Source: Callaeas wilsoni (Eukaryota; Chordata; Aves; Passeriformes; Callaeidae). Taken from it: DNA of 64,000 nt. Below, piece after piece: positions 12,401 to 24,911 of this stretch. Location of the stretch: contig VWPU01009596.1 in assembly GCA_013398955.1 (NCBI GenBank), forward strand, positions 62,001 to 126,000, written 5' to 3'. Position 1 is the first letter of the stretch. Every line of letters starts with the position of its first letter. The notes under the pieces were generated by a model. That model did not search any database. It saw nothing but the letters and a program-made list of their open reading frames with translations, and was not told the DNA's origin. Position numbers and translations under genes: made by a program.

Positions 12401-13060
12401 AGTGACTGGAAAACTGTCTGGGAAAAGGCCCTGGGGGTGCTGGTGACGGCAGCTGGACACGAGCCCAGGGGTGCCCAGGTGGCCAAGAAGGCCAATCGCC
12501 CCTGGGCTGTGCCAGCCACAGGGCAGTGACCGTCCCGGTGCTGGGCACTGCTGGGGCCACACCTCGAGTGCTGTGGCCACTTCTGGGCCCCTCAGGACAA
12601 GGAACTGAGGGGCTGGAGCGTGTCCAGAGAGGGGAACGGAGCTGGGAAGGGACTGGAGCCCCAGGAGCGGCTGAGGGAGCTGGGAAAGGGGCGCAGCCTG
12701 GAGAAAAGGAGGCTCAGGGGGGACCTTGTGGCTCTGCACAACTCCCTGACAGGAGGGGACAGCCGGGGGGGGCGGGCTCTGCTCCCAGGGAACAGGGACA
12801 GGATGAGGGGAACAGCCTCAAGTTGTGCCAGAGTAGGTGTAGATTGGATGTTAATAAAAACCTCTTCACTGAAAGGGCGGTCAAGCATTGAAAGAGGCTG
12901 CTCAGGGAAGTAGATTATTCACCATGCCTGGAGGGTGTAAAAAACATGGATGTGGCACTTGGGGCCATAATTTAGTGTCGGGCTTGTCAGTGTTGGATTA
13001 ATGGCTGGGCTCACTGATCTTAGGGGTATTTTCCAACTTAATCAATGTTATCATTCCATT
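12401..13060 (+). mobile_element. CR1 LINE 3' fragment, GC-rich 5' part
   Basis: A plus-strand CR1 of about 660 bp covering the end of ORF2 and the 3' region. The ORF2 end is visible in the DNA: GTGCCCAGGTGGCCAAGAAG, GGAGCGTGTCCAGAGAGG, AGCGGCTGAGGGAGCTGGGA and a CTGGAGAAAAGGAGGCTCAG stretch. The 3' part contains CACTGAAAGGGCGGTCAAGC and ends near ATCAATGTTATCATTCC. The ORF2-like frame is broken, and the overlapping open frames of 97-135 codons on both strands are side effects of high GC. The GC jump at 12.4-12.8 kb is due to this insertion and is not a CpG island. Confidence 0.92.
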
Positions 13061-16000
13061 ATTTGATAGCTACTACAGTTTGAAAAGAAGCAAGGAGATG
13101 TATGCTAGCAGGGAGCAGACTGTACTGAACTTGGTTTTTCATTGTTATGGGTGAGTTCTGTAGAGATAAGAGGTCAGTGAAACTGAGTAAAAAATCTGGG
13201 TAAAACATTGATGACTAAGAATGGTGAGGTCTCAGACAGACCCCTAGCTTCCACAGTTCATTTCATCTTTTTTTATTGCCCATGATCACGTCTCCTTCCT
13301 TAGTCTTGGTCTCCCTATGAAGCTATAATCTCTTCCCAAACAGTTTGTAGGAAGACTGGATACTTCACACAGTCCTCTGGATTCCTGTCATGAAGGAAAC
13401 ACATTGGAGATCATGTATTTAGCACCTAAGTTTTGGATCTTCAAACCCTTTAGCAGGAAATTTTTTTAAATTTGTTCTCCAGTTGTGGGACTGGTGAGCC
13501 CAGTTGTATCTCAAGTCACTGTGTCTACAAGTCAAAACCATGTGAAAAACGCTGTTTTACAGCACACTGCACTTGAGGAAATGAGCAAGAAAATTGCATT
13601 TTATTTACATGTTCAGAGGAAGCTCTTCAGAGGTCTGTGACTCTGGTCAAATTATAGCTAATTTCACCAAAACATCTCAAATTTCTTCAAGTACAGCAAA
13701 ATGTCCCCTCAATGAACATGAAATATTTAAGTGGATTCTGCTTCCATGTTCTAGTACAAGAAATCTTGAGAGAAAAGAGGTTTTATCTGCTGGAGGAGAC
13801 TAAGAAGCAAAACAGCCCAGAAGCTCTTGGGAAAATACAGTGCTTGGAAAAAATTATTTTGAAAGGGAGCACAGAAAAAAGGAGACTAGAAATCATTCTG
13901 CAATGTCAGCCTGATGACTTTTTTGGGCCTTCTGCTTAAAAATATTCACTTTGTAAAGCAGTAGAGTGTAGGGTGTGAAAAACTGGTTTATTTGGAGGAA
14001 CAGAAAACGGTAACTGAATAGTTACCAAAAAATGAAAGGAAAAACAGGGAAGGAAAGAGGACAGATTCTTTTGGGGCCTGAGATTTGTGTAACATACAGT
14101 TTTTGCAAAGTTGGCAAGACTTGTGGGTGCCTGATGATAATTGCAAGGGGCCCTACAGGCACAAGCTCAAGCCAGGACTTACTCCCGTTAATCACAGAAG
14201 ATGTAAGAGGCCAAACGTGGCACACAATGGAGGCGGAGGAAACAGGTCACACAATGGGAAGATGCTCCTTTCCCCTCCCTACCTCTTGTCAAGGCATGGC
14301 AGCACAACAGGCAACAGTGAAAGATGCTGTAGAAAGGTTGCACCAAGTCAGCAGGCACAAACACACAGCTGGGTTAAGAAAAGATGGATGCAGGAGCCAA
14401 AAAATCCCATGTCAGAATGAGTATTAATCACAAGACTGATGGTATTCAAACGATTTTGGGAGATTCAAACCAGAGATTCAGCTTGCAGGAACGGAGCTGA
14501 TGGATAGGTCTAAAGGTTGGAGTATCCATAAAACCTAACAAATCATGGGGTAAATGTAGGAAATCTGTCAGAACAAAACCCACGGAATAAGTGGCTAAAA
14601 AAAGATTTCCCCTGGAGTTTCATCGTTAGGTTTTCAGAATTAACACATTAACTTGTTTTCAAAGAAGGCCTGAATTTAGAGTACCAAGAGTTGTGAATCC
14701 AACCAAAATATCACCTTTGAATTTAGGGCTTGCACTGAGAGTTTTCCTCAGAAAGAAGAAAGGGATCACATGTCTTCCCTTAAAGCTGTAATAATCCCAT
14801 CTCTGAATCAGCTGGCTGGAATCTACTTCCAGTAAAATCAGCAATGGAAGCCAAAACATGTAAGGAAAGTTGAAATCAACTACAAATGAACAAAAACAGT
14901 GTCCTTAAAAGTAGTGTGGGAGGAAGTATTTTTATTTTTCTGGCCAGAAGCCTCTTACTGAGGCACAGAAAAAAACACCACTAAGCTTGAATCTGAACCA
15001 GGAAGCTATCAGAGCTGCCCTGAAGTTATCAGAACCTGGAGTACCCCTCTTCTGGCTGAGATGCCATTTGCAGATGGATGAGACTTTACAAAGGTTCCCA
15101 AACTTGTAAATGGCATTAAAACTGGCGATGTAAGACCTCACAAGGGCTTGTAAGACTGTGACCACTGTCAAATATGTACCCAAACCTTCAGCTTAAGTCT
15201 TCCAAAGAGGCTACATTGGTCTGCAGCTAAATATTACTGGTCAGCCTAAGCCTCAGGTAAGACAGCAGGTTTTGTACACAAAATACATATAAAAGTACAG
15301 TGATAAAAGAAATCTCAAGCAGAGAAAAACCTTGAAAGGTTGCATCCAAAATCCAAGCCACTGCTCCTGTTCCATCACCTCTGAAGAACAGCTCAAGTGA
15401 CAAACAAGGATGCAACACTGGGAATAGCCTGGAACCAGATTCTACACACAAGTTTGTGTATACACAATGAATTTTGCTGAAATTTAGACTTCAGTATAAG
15501 ATCTTAAACTGCAGTGAAAGAAGTCTGTACTTGTGTAATAAGCTGGTTGTGTTCACAGAGGACATCTGGTGTAATTTTGTGTTTAGCATCCTCAGTCTGT
15601 CTTCAGGTATACAAGTTCAATATTTATCATAACTCACTCCACAATTTTGTTCTTTCCCCAGTAAAAGGAGAGGAGACTTCTCAATTCACTGGTGAGAAAT
15701 AAAGAATTTCATCTCTAGGTGTAATAATGTAATCAGCATGCAAGGCTGGAAGAAAATCCAGCCTTTGCTTGTTCTTATTTTGTAGTTCTGAAGCACCACG
15801 ATCAAATTTTCAGGACATCAGTTTGAATGATTTTTTCTGGGGGAAAAAAAAAATCAGCAGTCATTTCAGGAATTAATGACATTTCTATGGAGGAAACGTG
15901 TAGTGTTCTGCAGGCTTGGTTTAACATTTCCTGAACAACCTGTGGAGGAAGTGTTTACCCAGGGTTTTAGAAGAAAAGTAGAAGTGCGATGAAGGAAGAT

Positions 16001-19000
16001 GATTCATGGGCGAGGAAGTGTCAAGCCTCCTCTTAGAAGGCAAAGCTGGAATAAAGTCATAGTAAAGAGAATTTGGCAGTGGGGAGAGCAAGGAAACAAG
16101 GCAGCTGCAAAGAGAAGCTTTAATCTCTACAGGCTCTGGATCAAAATTAGCTGTCTCAATACATTTAGGGGTGGAAGACATCACAGTGCGTTAATCCCAA
16201 GGTGTATAAAACGTCTGTAAGACACAAAATATCGCTAAAAGGATGAAAATATGAAGTGAAGAGAAGGTGATGTGGAAAGGGCAGGCCCTAAAACTAAATA
16301 AATCATGCAAAGGTGCCTGCAAAACTTGGATTAGCAACAAGCCAGCAGGAATTTTCTCCTTTTGAGAGGAGGATGAGCTATTTTGATAGCATTATCCCCA
16401 AAGAGGTGTCAAGTTTTAAAAAATCTGGCTGCAGAGTCAGAACATCGTAAACGGAGTTTATTTAGATATCTTGGAGCAGGCTGTGTTTTCCTACGCCTGT
16501 TAGCACAATACAGAGGATTAACCCAATTACAGCTCCTCTCACCTTTTTGCCCACAGGCAAGGGCAATGAGAGAACACGTGAAAGATTACTTAAAGTGTAA
16601 AAAACTCAGAGTGTCTTCTTTCCAAATTCCACCTGGGTCCATAGTGTCTGTATCAAGTTTATATCCGGAAGGTGATATCTTGAGCCTTTACTCTGCAAAT
16701 TATGATAAAATTCTCATGTAAACCTACAATATTCTAGTCCTATTCTTGCTCTGTGCTTACCCTAGACTAAGCTGGAAGACTAATGCAAGAAAGAAGCAAA
16801 TACCTTCTGTGAGCTTCTCATGAAATTTATAACCAGAGAAAATTGTCTTGACTAGATAAAGAGATACGGTTCAAACTAAGAGTTGGGATTATGATACCAC
16901 TAAAGGCAAAAATACAGAGAAAATAAAAAAGTGGCAAATAGAGAAAATAGGAAAGATATATAAATAAACAATGCAGATGGTTCTGTGTCCCGCACAGAGG
17001 CAGGGAAGAGTTCATGAAATGGAATGAGGCATTTGCCCATTCCATCTGTGCATGGATTAAACGGCCTGGAAAGGAAGAATCCAGATCAGGTGTTCCACTG
17101 CTGAGAGAAATTTTTGTCCACTACTCTCTTCATGATGGGGAAAGGTTCTGTTTGGACTTAGGATTTTAACCACTGGTGTTTCCTCCCTCTATAGCAGTAT
17201 CACCAGTGGTTTGCTAAGGACTAGGCTTTGACAGATTGCAGAGTTTGCTTTGAGGTATGACTTGGAAAGAAAGTGAAATTGTCACCCATGGCAAGTTCCA
17301 CTAATGCCACACCAGTGTTTTTCCTCTTTTGTCCCCTTGGCTTTTAGAGACGAGAAAGTGAGGATGAACACAATAAAATAAATTTGAACTCTGCCTATAA
17401 AAAGAAGATTACAGATTAATGTTGACAAACTCAGCCCTTGAATAATTTCAGCAGCATTACCACAGGTCAAACCAGTAACATGCTCTGTATCACACTGTAT
17501 CTTATTAGGGATTAAAGTGCTTTCAGAGAAAAGTTCACAAAAGCCTCCTTTCATCCTGAGATTTGCTTCCTAACGAGCTTTAATCAGATGAACTTTCATA
17601 ACAAGTGCCCTGAGAAGTTATAAATTTTCCTAAACAACATTGGGTCATTTGGCCTAATGCAGCGTTTCCCTTGGTGCATGAACAAAAGGAAGCTTGCCAC
17701 AGCAAAAACAGAATTTTACATAGGAATTCAGAGGAGAGTTTTGTTCTGTGAAAGTAAAAAGAGGGTCTAGGTAGCACCAGATGAAAATATCCCATATTTC
17801 AGATAAAAGTCATTTATTTGGTGCTTTCAGCACTCTTTCAGAGTAGATTCTGAAAATTTATTTGTGGCCTATGTGGGTCTTAAGAAATGAGCTGTAAACG
17901 TAGATGTGACCTCACAGGATAAACACAAAACATCGACAGGAGTTTTTATGTAGCATTCAGCCTAGGATTCCTGTGACCCACAAATGGGCATGACTAAGGG
18001 AAAAAACCACATACAGTGTGACCCATTAAAGGCTGATTTCAGGAGCCTTGTGCCTGAGCAGAGCACAGAGCCACATGGAGCAGGCAGGGTCCCTCCCTGA
18101 CTCTCTGTGTGCCACAAGATACAGCTACAGGAGTATTGCTCTGGAAAAGGAGGAGAGACAACAGACACCAATTTTATGTGAATCCAGTGAAGGTTACCCT
18201 TTATAAATGCCATTTAAAGAACCAAGATGGCTAATCCAGGTGGAGAATCTGCAGTGTCCAGCCAGATGCTTCTGCATCAAGAGATGCCTCAGCAACACTG
18301 TGGGGTTAAACTCCCTTTTTATCTGCTGCATCACACACGTGGTGTTGGGGAGAGTGGCAGGCAACTCCACGCCTTGGAGAGAGTAATTTCATCTCTTCCC
18401 ATCTCTGACATGCTCCTTAGTGCTGCTCACATCTAATTTCACAGGAAGTGGTTCAACAGAGGATGTGTCATCCCAGATGTATTTGCACATGAGTAACTTA
18501 ATCTTGTGACCTTGACTGGCATCTTTAGAAATACTCACAATAAATAAGCCCACTTGTATTGCAGAACGTAGCTTTTTACCCAAGCAAACACATTTTTGGA
18601 GAAGCATGGGCTTTTCAGCATTTACTCCTATTACCAACTCCACAGCCTATTGCATGGACAGCAGCCAGAGAATGGGAAAATGCACTGCACTGTCACCAAA
18701 GAACAAAATAACGTCCCTGTGTTTTAAAGTCTTTTGTAAAGTATTATCAGCTCAAGGTGAGCCACAGTGTCTGCAGCATCTGACTGGTTTAAGTCTTTCC
18801 AGCATGCCCTTTGTCTCATTCTACTTAGCTCCTCTGATTCACTGCAATTTAGATTCTATTAGCACAAAAAAACCCAGTGCAGACTCTGAGTCAGCCTGTG
18901 TGAATGGAACCATTTCCTCACTGCTGCTTCCCAAGAACAAGGAGGTTTTGATTCTGGAAGAAAACCCTAACCCAGTACCCAGGAAGAGAGTGATCTTCAC

Positions 19001-19554
19001 ACTTATCTTCCTTGTGTGCTTCAAAAACCAGGTTTTTAAATGTTCATGTGTACACAGCACACATCCACATCCACAAATGTATTCACGGATCAGAAATTAA
19101 TCTGACATTAAAGCCAAATGTAGTAGTTGCAATGTAAGAGTGAGAGCACCTGTGTTGCAAAAGTGGGTTCTAAACCATTGTAAATACCATAATAATCAGG
19201 TCAGTGGAGTTAAGCTGTTAGCCTTTGACTTGGATGACAGGATCCCTCACCTTGAATTCACAGAATTACATCAAAAACTTAATTAGCCGTGAGGGGGAGT
19301 AGGAATTGATCACAGTCTGAATCAACTGAGTCTGAAGTACAAAAACAGAGCTGTGTCCTTTCTGTGGAGAATGGATTCAGCACTGAGCAGATTCTCAGCT
19401 TCTTTTGGAAACCCTTCCCAGCCCACATCTGTACAGATACTTTATATAAGAACACATCCATACCTCTGGATTGTTTCGGATAACTGGACTTGTCATCCCT
19501 TGTTCACAATGGACAGCACCGTAAACGTCCTTGATATTGCAAGTAGCCATGGTC
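13061..19554. other. long single-copy stretch, no gene recognised
   Basis: About 6.5 kb of AT-rich DNA with no domain-bearing frame and no recognisable transposon. A donor CAG|GTAAGA at 15256 follows an open stretch of 17 codons, but its acceptor is weak. A perfect 11-bp inverted repeat sits at 17168-17211. Confidence 0.4.
17168..17211. repeat. 11-bp perfect inverted repeat (hairpin)
   Basis: AACCACTGGTG at 17168-17178 is exactly complementary in reverse to CACCAGTGGTT at 17201-17211, with a 22-base loop. The stem is too short for a typical microRNA precursor, so function is unknown. Confidence 0.85.
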
Positions 19555-19634
19555 ATCTGCCATGGTTCAGTGCCAGGTTAATGGTTGGAATCAATGATGT
19601 TAGACGCCTTTTCTGACCTTAATGTTTCTAATGT
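19555..19634 (+). mobile_element. CR1 LINE 3' terminal fragment
   Basis: CCAGGTTAATGGTTGGAATC, AATGATGTTAGACGCCTTTT, then two degenerate tail units (AATGTTTCT, AATGTTTCC) match the last ~70 bp of avian CR1. The tail runs directly into the pyrimidine microsatellite. Confidence 0.8.
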
Positions 19635-19910
19635 TTCCTTCCTTCCTTCCTTCTTTCCTTCCTTCCGCACCTTCCGCACCTTCCGCCCCTTCCGCCCCTT
19701 CCTTCCTTCCTTCCTCTCCTCCTTCCCTCTCTCTTTCTCCCACTCCCCCTCTTCCCCCCCCCCCCCTCTCCTCCCCCCCCCCCCCCTCCCCCCCCTCCTC
19801 CCTCCCTCCCTCCCTCCCTCCCTCCCTCCCTCCCTCCCTCCCTCCCTCCCTCCCTCCCTCCCTCCCTCCCTCCCTCCCTCCCTCCCTCCCTTCCTTCCTT
19901 CCTTCCTCCC
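19635..19910 (+). repeat. composite pyrimidine microsatellite/minisatellite
   Basis: Begins as (TTCC)n, contains a 9-bp minisatellite (TTCCGCACC twice at 19663-19680, TTCCGCCCC twice at 19681-19698), then irregular CT, then two long C-runs, then about 23 uninterrupted TCCC units (about 19797-19890), and ends as TTCC again. From 19743 to 19910 the plus strand is pure C/T. The long minus- and plus-strand frames here encode only simple repeats. The minus strand has dense G-runs able to form G-quadruplexes. Confidence 0.97.
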
Positions 19911-21180
19911 AAAAATACTTAAGCTCAAACAGAAATAGATCAAATGCTGAGAAAGTCTGGTTTTGCTGTGCTGCTTAGTCCACAGTACGCAAATTTCTGT
20001 GATGAAAAATGCTCATTTTGGTATTATGGTGTGGCACTTTGGGTCAGTTCTCAAACTAAGTATATTTTAGATATTGCTGTTATGATCCATGTTTTAATAG
20101 CCCCCAAATGCTAATAGAAATGTCATTTCCTTACAACCCCTTCCAAAACTGTGTTATGAGATTGTATTTGATAGACTAATCCCCCCCTTCTAAGCATTTA
20201 AATAGAAATAAAAACTCTTCTTATTTCCTTGTAGGACCAAAGGGAACAGGACCACCAACATTTTTTGCCTTCTGGTCATCTGGAACCAGTGCAATTTTTT
20301 TTTTTTTTCTCTTTCTCTTTTGTCAAAAACTGTTGGAGTTTTACCACCAGCTTTTAAAGACTGATGTAACAATACAGTAAAGGAAAGATAAAAATGCAAC
20401 AGATTAAAAGTAATTAAAAAAAATTAACCCCACAAAAGCCAGAAAGTTCACAGCACAGGAACCCCCTTCACAGTTACGCTCAATGTATTTGGAAAAACGT
20501 GTTTTAAATTATTCTAGCTTCTATCAAAATTTTGAAAACATCTGTATTACAACAGCAGCTATTTGAGCCAATAATTAGGAATGTGCTGACAGACGCATTA
20601 AAGGCAGCCAAATAGGAAAGTTTTCACAAACTGAGTTCCTGGTGAATTAACCAGGGGCAGCCACATTTGCTTTAATATTCTGCAACACAGAGCTTCAAAC
20701 CATCCTGCCAAGAGGAAATGGTTTTCTTAAAAAAAAAAAAAAAAAAAGAGTGAATATGTTCTGAGTGAATACCTTAAAATTTCTAATCAAATCTAATTTT
20801 TAATTTTAAATGGATAGGAAATTTGATGGCATAGTGACTTTAGGAATCCTAAAGATTTAAAACAGCAGAAATCTGTTTCTTTTCCATTTCTAGTAGTTTA
20901 AATATTTGTTGACAGTGCTGATTAATACATTTTATTTTTAAAAATAGGTCAAAAATCCTGTTGTGCCTTGACTTGTGTTTTCCACAAAATCAATAGGTTT
21001 TGTGTTTTAAGATGATGTTGGTTGGAAAACACAAGTCTTCCACAGAGCTTTGTGGTGTAACTACCCAACAAAAAAACAACAACAGAAAGAAAACCAGAAC
21101 AGAGGAAGGAAAGCTGCATTTTGCTGTTTGTTAGGTGTATTCAAGGCAGTTTTCTCACCTCTGTCCTATGTTGGAAATAA
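19911..21180. other. single-copy sequence with a poly(A) run
   Basis: AT-rich single-copy DNA. A run of 19 A lies at 20729-20747 without a recognisable SINE upstream. No gene recognised. Confidence 0.45.
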
Positions 21181-21545
21181 TGACAGCCCATTCTGCCTTT
21201 GATGAGCGGGACAAAAGCGAATTGACACAGAGCACAGGTCGGTTTCACGGCTCTGACGAAACATGCGGTGTAACCTGAGCAATTACCTGCAGCTTTTACA
21301 AAGGAGTGCCATGAGTAAACCTATTGTTAGCCGTGGGTTTATCCCACCCACGACAAGCCAGTCCTGCTGGCTGGAACCCCTCGCTGGGTCTGACGACACC
21401 CGTGTGTGCCGAGCAGTGCGCGCTGTGCCTCTGGTTATCCGCGCACCTGATCGCTGTGTTAATCACACCGTGAAATCCGTGTCACCCCAGTGTCATCGCC
21501 TCCCGAGGAAGCACAGCTCCGGCCTCGCCAGCATGTGGAAATGAG
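21181..21545. promoter_or_regulatory. moderately CpG-enriched patch
   Basis: About 23 CpG in roughly 320 bp by eye, including GCGCGC and CCGCGC, set in CpG-poor AT-rich DNA. No TATA box, GC box or clear first exon is seen. The short plus-strand frame (21263-21544) has no known domain. It could be a weak CpG island, an enhancer, or an old GC-rich repeat. Confidence 0.25.
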
Positions 21546-23119
21546 GATCTGATGACTGGGAAGCTCCCGTGACCTCACTAGGAAAGCACCTTGACAGTGT
21601 TTCTGGTGTACTGGGCAGAAGATCACGAGTGCATTTGGACGTGTGGGGCACAATCTCACAGGAAAATCTGATGTTCTGGAAAGACTTTCTGAAAAATGCC
21701 CTTTTCCCTTTGTGAAATGCAGTGATTTTTGACACTGTTGGTTCAGAAGGCTGTTTCTTATCACACTGGAAATCCAGGTTTTGTATGTCTTCCCCCACTA
21801 AGGACACGTTATCTCTTTTCCTGATTCCTAGATTCCTGATTCCTCCTTTTTCTTCCAAAAGCCTGCTGTTCACAAGAGCCGAAGGGAAAGGGAATGGCAT
21901 CTAATCTTAACCCTGCATGTCCAATTTTTATTTATATTGTGGAAAAAGATTGTGGTTTTGGCAACTGTAAACCATTGTCACAGGAACACAAAGCAGACAT
22001 TGATTTCTAAGGCCTTACACTCTTCAAAGTGTGGTGGTGTAAACCTGGAATAAGTTCACTCAAATGGAACATTGTTGAGACAAGAGCACTGGCACCTCAG
22101 CAAAAGTTTGCTTCAGGTTAGACCCTAAAACACAGCCAGAAAAATGTTCTCATTACCTCTTGAGCTCTTAAGTAGTCCAGAGGATATAAAGGTAGAATTA
22201 CTATTTAATTTCTTTTCTATGTACACTGAGAAATGCTGAGAACACCAAATGTGCTTTTAAGGATCAATTGGATCAATTGGATCAATTTTTTTACCATTTA
22301 AAACACTTTAATCTATAAAATTAAACTTGAGACACTTTTCTGCAGGAAAATTTCCTTTCCTAGAAAGTCTTTGTTTTTATGCTCTCAACCTTAAAGAAGG
22401 GCAAGTAGATCAAAAGTTTTACAAACTCAAATCTAAAATGAATAATTTTGTTTCAGGTCAAGCAAATTATCCAGGTTAATCTGAAGTGTTTTTCTCCTTT
22501 CTTAACTGAGAAAAACAAAAATGTTTTGAGATATCCTGTTGCTATGGTTAATTCTAATTCAATCAGGAGAATGCTTTTCCCATTAACTTGCCAGGCTGAT
22601 TCATAAAATTCAAAGAGGCATCCAAAATTCTCTCATTCCTTCTCCCAGAAATAGTCAAGGGCCATCTAGACTGAGAGGAACTGCACAAAAAAAAGAAGAG
22701 AGAGGTGGTGAGAGGATCTTCAGAGGGCGAATACAATCTGTACCTTGGCAGATTTGTGATTGTTGGGTAGTGTTGAAAGCCATCACTTTGAAATCAGGCA
22801 AATGGGCTGCTCAGACCCCTGTGGTGGGCATCACCATGGAAATTTAGTGGATTTAGTGATTCTGATTATTCTCTTTGAAAGGAATTTTTTTGCAGGTTGG
22901 GACGGGATGGCTTTCAGTGTCAGTCCTGTCCTTAAAACTCAGAACAAAGCAAAATCCCAGGTTTGCAAACAAGCTGTCTCTGGGGCTTTTTTCAACACAT
23001 ACTTGTAAAAAACAGCATTCCAAGACCATCTAATTTTGACATGGGGACCATGCTATGTTTCTGAGTAAAGTGAGATGCCGAGGCTTTCTCAGAAGCACTG
23101 GCAGGAGATATAAGGAAAC
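21546..23119. other. single-copy sequence, no gene recognised
   Basis: No coding gene. A 9-bp unit GGATCAATT occurs three times in tandem at 22261-22287. Otherwise single-copy. Confidence 0.45.
22261..22287 (+). repeat. 9-bp tandem triplication
   Basis: GGATCAATT repeated three times without mismatch. Confidence 0.95.
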
Positions 23120-23640
23120 CAGCATTTGTTATCTGTGCAGAAGGATTTCCACCACGTGGGAGGAACAGTGCCGCTGTTGTCCTCCTGGCAGAAGGCCTGT
23201 GCTCGGCTGACAGCAGAGTGTATCCAAAATGCAAGCCAAGAGAAATGCCACCTTCCTTCGGCACCTGCCTTTGCAGGATGCTGCTGCCCCGAGGCCAAAC
23301 ACGCACCTGTGCGCGTCCATTCGGCCTCCTTTGCTCTCTGGGCAGAGGGTGGGAAGGAAAACCTTGCGTGCCAGGCGGGCAGGAACAGCCAGCTGCTGGC
23401 AGTGCCCCTCACCAGGGCTTCTCTCACCTGCCTGTCAGGCACCATAGCAACTGCCAGCCACAACCTGCAAACAGCCACCCAGAACTCTCCTGTTTGTGCC
23501 CCGTTGCCAAGGGATGGGAGCTCCTGCTTGGTCGGAGGAGAGCGTGTGGCTGCACGCAGCCCCGCGGGCGCGCGAGCGCCCGTGGCCTCGGCTGCTGGAG
23601 ACCCACCGAGGGCACACGCAGCCAGGGGCTAGTCCCCATC
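23120..23640. promoter_or_regulatory. GC-rich, CpG-clustered patch with X-box-like site
   Basis: GC-rich block with a dense CpG core at about 23520-23620, including CCCGCGGGCGCGCGAGCG. An RFX X-box-like half (GTTGCTATGG on the minus strand, 23442-23451) and a GTTGCCAAGG near 23502 are present. Frames of 129-168 codons are open on both strands at once, which is what GC-rich DNA does and not evidence of a gene. Possible promoter of an unannotated transcript; no TATA box or firm first exon is visible. Confidence 0.3.
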
Positions 23641-24247
23641 CAGGGCATGGAGCCTGAGCTGGAAAACTAACCCAGCTCCCAAGGAATCCAACCAAACTTT
23701 GTTACCTTAGTCACGTTAATTCTGTTTGTTACGCCGGCAAGGGAACAGCGTGCTTTTGGCAGTGTGAAATCTGAGGGTAAGAGGAGCACTCTTAGGACTG
23801 GTCTTTACCTTCAGGAGCCAGGGGCACGGAGCAGACCTACAGATTGTTTTGGCTGTGAGGTGCTCGTGTGGGAGCAGTGGTACCCGCAGGTTCCTGCTCC
23901 CTTCTCCACTCGGGCAAAACTGCTGAGTCATCTTTGCCTTTGTGTCTCACGAGGTCACTCACCTGTTGGTAACACCTGAGCACACTGCTGCCTTTCTTCG
24001 ATACTAAGGGAACACACAGGGAGGTGTTCCTAGCAGGCAGGTTAAGCATATTTCCTTCATCAGACTGAAAAAAGAAAATATTTTTTAAAGATAAAATAAA
24101 TCCATAAAAACACCAGGTAAGTATTTTAAAAAGAATGGGTCTAATCTTTTGAGACAAGGTGTATGGGTTTGGAATTCTGGTTTCTCTCCGTGGTGCTCAG
24201 GTGAGTGGCAAAGATGAAAAGTAAAAAAGTAACATATTTTGGTTTTG
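23641..24247. other. single-copy sequence, no gene recognised
   Basis: Single-copy flank of the solo LTR. A good donor CAG|GTGAGT lies near 24200, but no matching coding stretch is recognisable. Confidence 0.4.
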
Positions 24248-24904
24248 TGTTGGGGTGATTCTATGACCAGACTGTATTCCCCATCGCCCGCTTGATCTCT
24301 AGTGTACCTTTAAATTGCAAAGGGGAGAGAGAGAAGCCGAGAGAACTCTTCAAAGCGGCCAGCTTGACCTTGTAACTAGAATATTTGCATTCTTTTCTCT
24401 CCCGATTCTGACAACATTTGGTTGGTTAGAGGACTTTTGCTCTCTAGTCTCTTCGGCTTTCAGCGGAGAAGGGACTGTGATCTGCCTCAGCGGCTTCTGT
24501 TCCTTTTTGGACTGTTTTTGGCTTGCTTTTCATCCCAGACCAGCTCCCATCTCCGGACCTGCTCGGCGGGACCCTCCAAGGGGGATCGTCGGACCCTGCC
24601 TGGCCGGCCCGGCCCAGCTCAGGACTGCAGGTTTTACCTACAGAAAGAACTTTAAAATCCATAGTCCTCTTTTAGGGGACAGGGGAGGGGGTTTCAATAT
24701 TCTTTTTTTTTCCCCCATGACAGCGGGGGACTCTGTTTGTAAAATAAATAGTTTTTTTCACTTTCACTTGAGAAATTATTTTCCCGAACCCATGGGGGAG
24801 GTGCTGCCGGGGCCTGCTTGCCTGGCAGGCAGGAGAGAGAGAGAGAGAGAGAGAGACGCCCCTCTCGGGTTGTTTCCTCCTGGATTTGTGTCCAAACCGG
24901 CACA
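24248..24904 (+). mobile_element. solo LTR of an avian endogenous retrovirus
   Basis: A 657-bp segment starting TGTTGGGGTG and ending CCGGCACA, thus with TG...CA ends. It has a polyadenylation signal AATAAA at 24743-24748 on the plus strand and elevated CpG in its middle. It is flanked by GGTTTTG at 24241-24247 and GGTTTTT at 24905-24911, a near-perfect target-site-like repeat. No retroviral coding sequence adjoins it, so it is a solo LTR left by recombination. The 207-codon frame inside is incidental. A (GA)n stretch at 24833-24856 is part of it. The family name cannot be fixed without a repeat library. Confidence 0.7.
24833..24856 (+). repeat. (GA)n microsatellite within the LTR
   Basis: Twelve GA dinucleotides near the 3' end of the solo LTR. 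Confidence 0.95.
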
Positions 24905-24911
24905 GGTTTTT

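Noticed and set aside
12332..12913. Several overlapping frames of 97-135 codons
   Set aside because: Produced by the GC-rich CR1 insertion; the LINE frame itself is broken.
19578..19978. Frames rich in LPPS or GGRE repeats on both strands
   Set aside because: Pure microsatellite translation.
23126..23670. Frames of 150-168 codons on the plus strand
   Set aside because: Open frames exist on both strands at once because stop codons are rare in GC-rich DNA; no domain seen.
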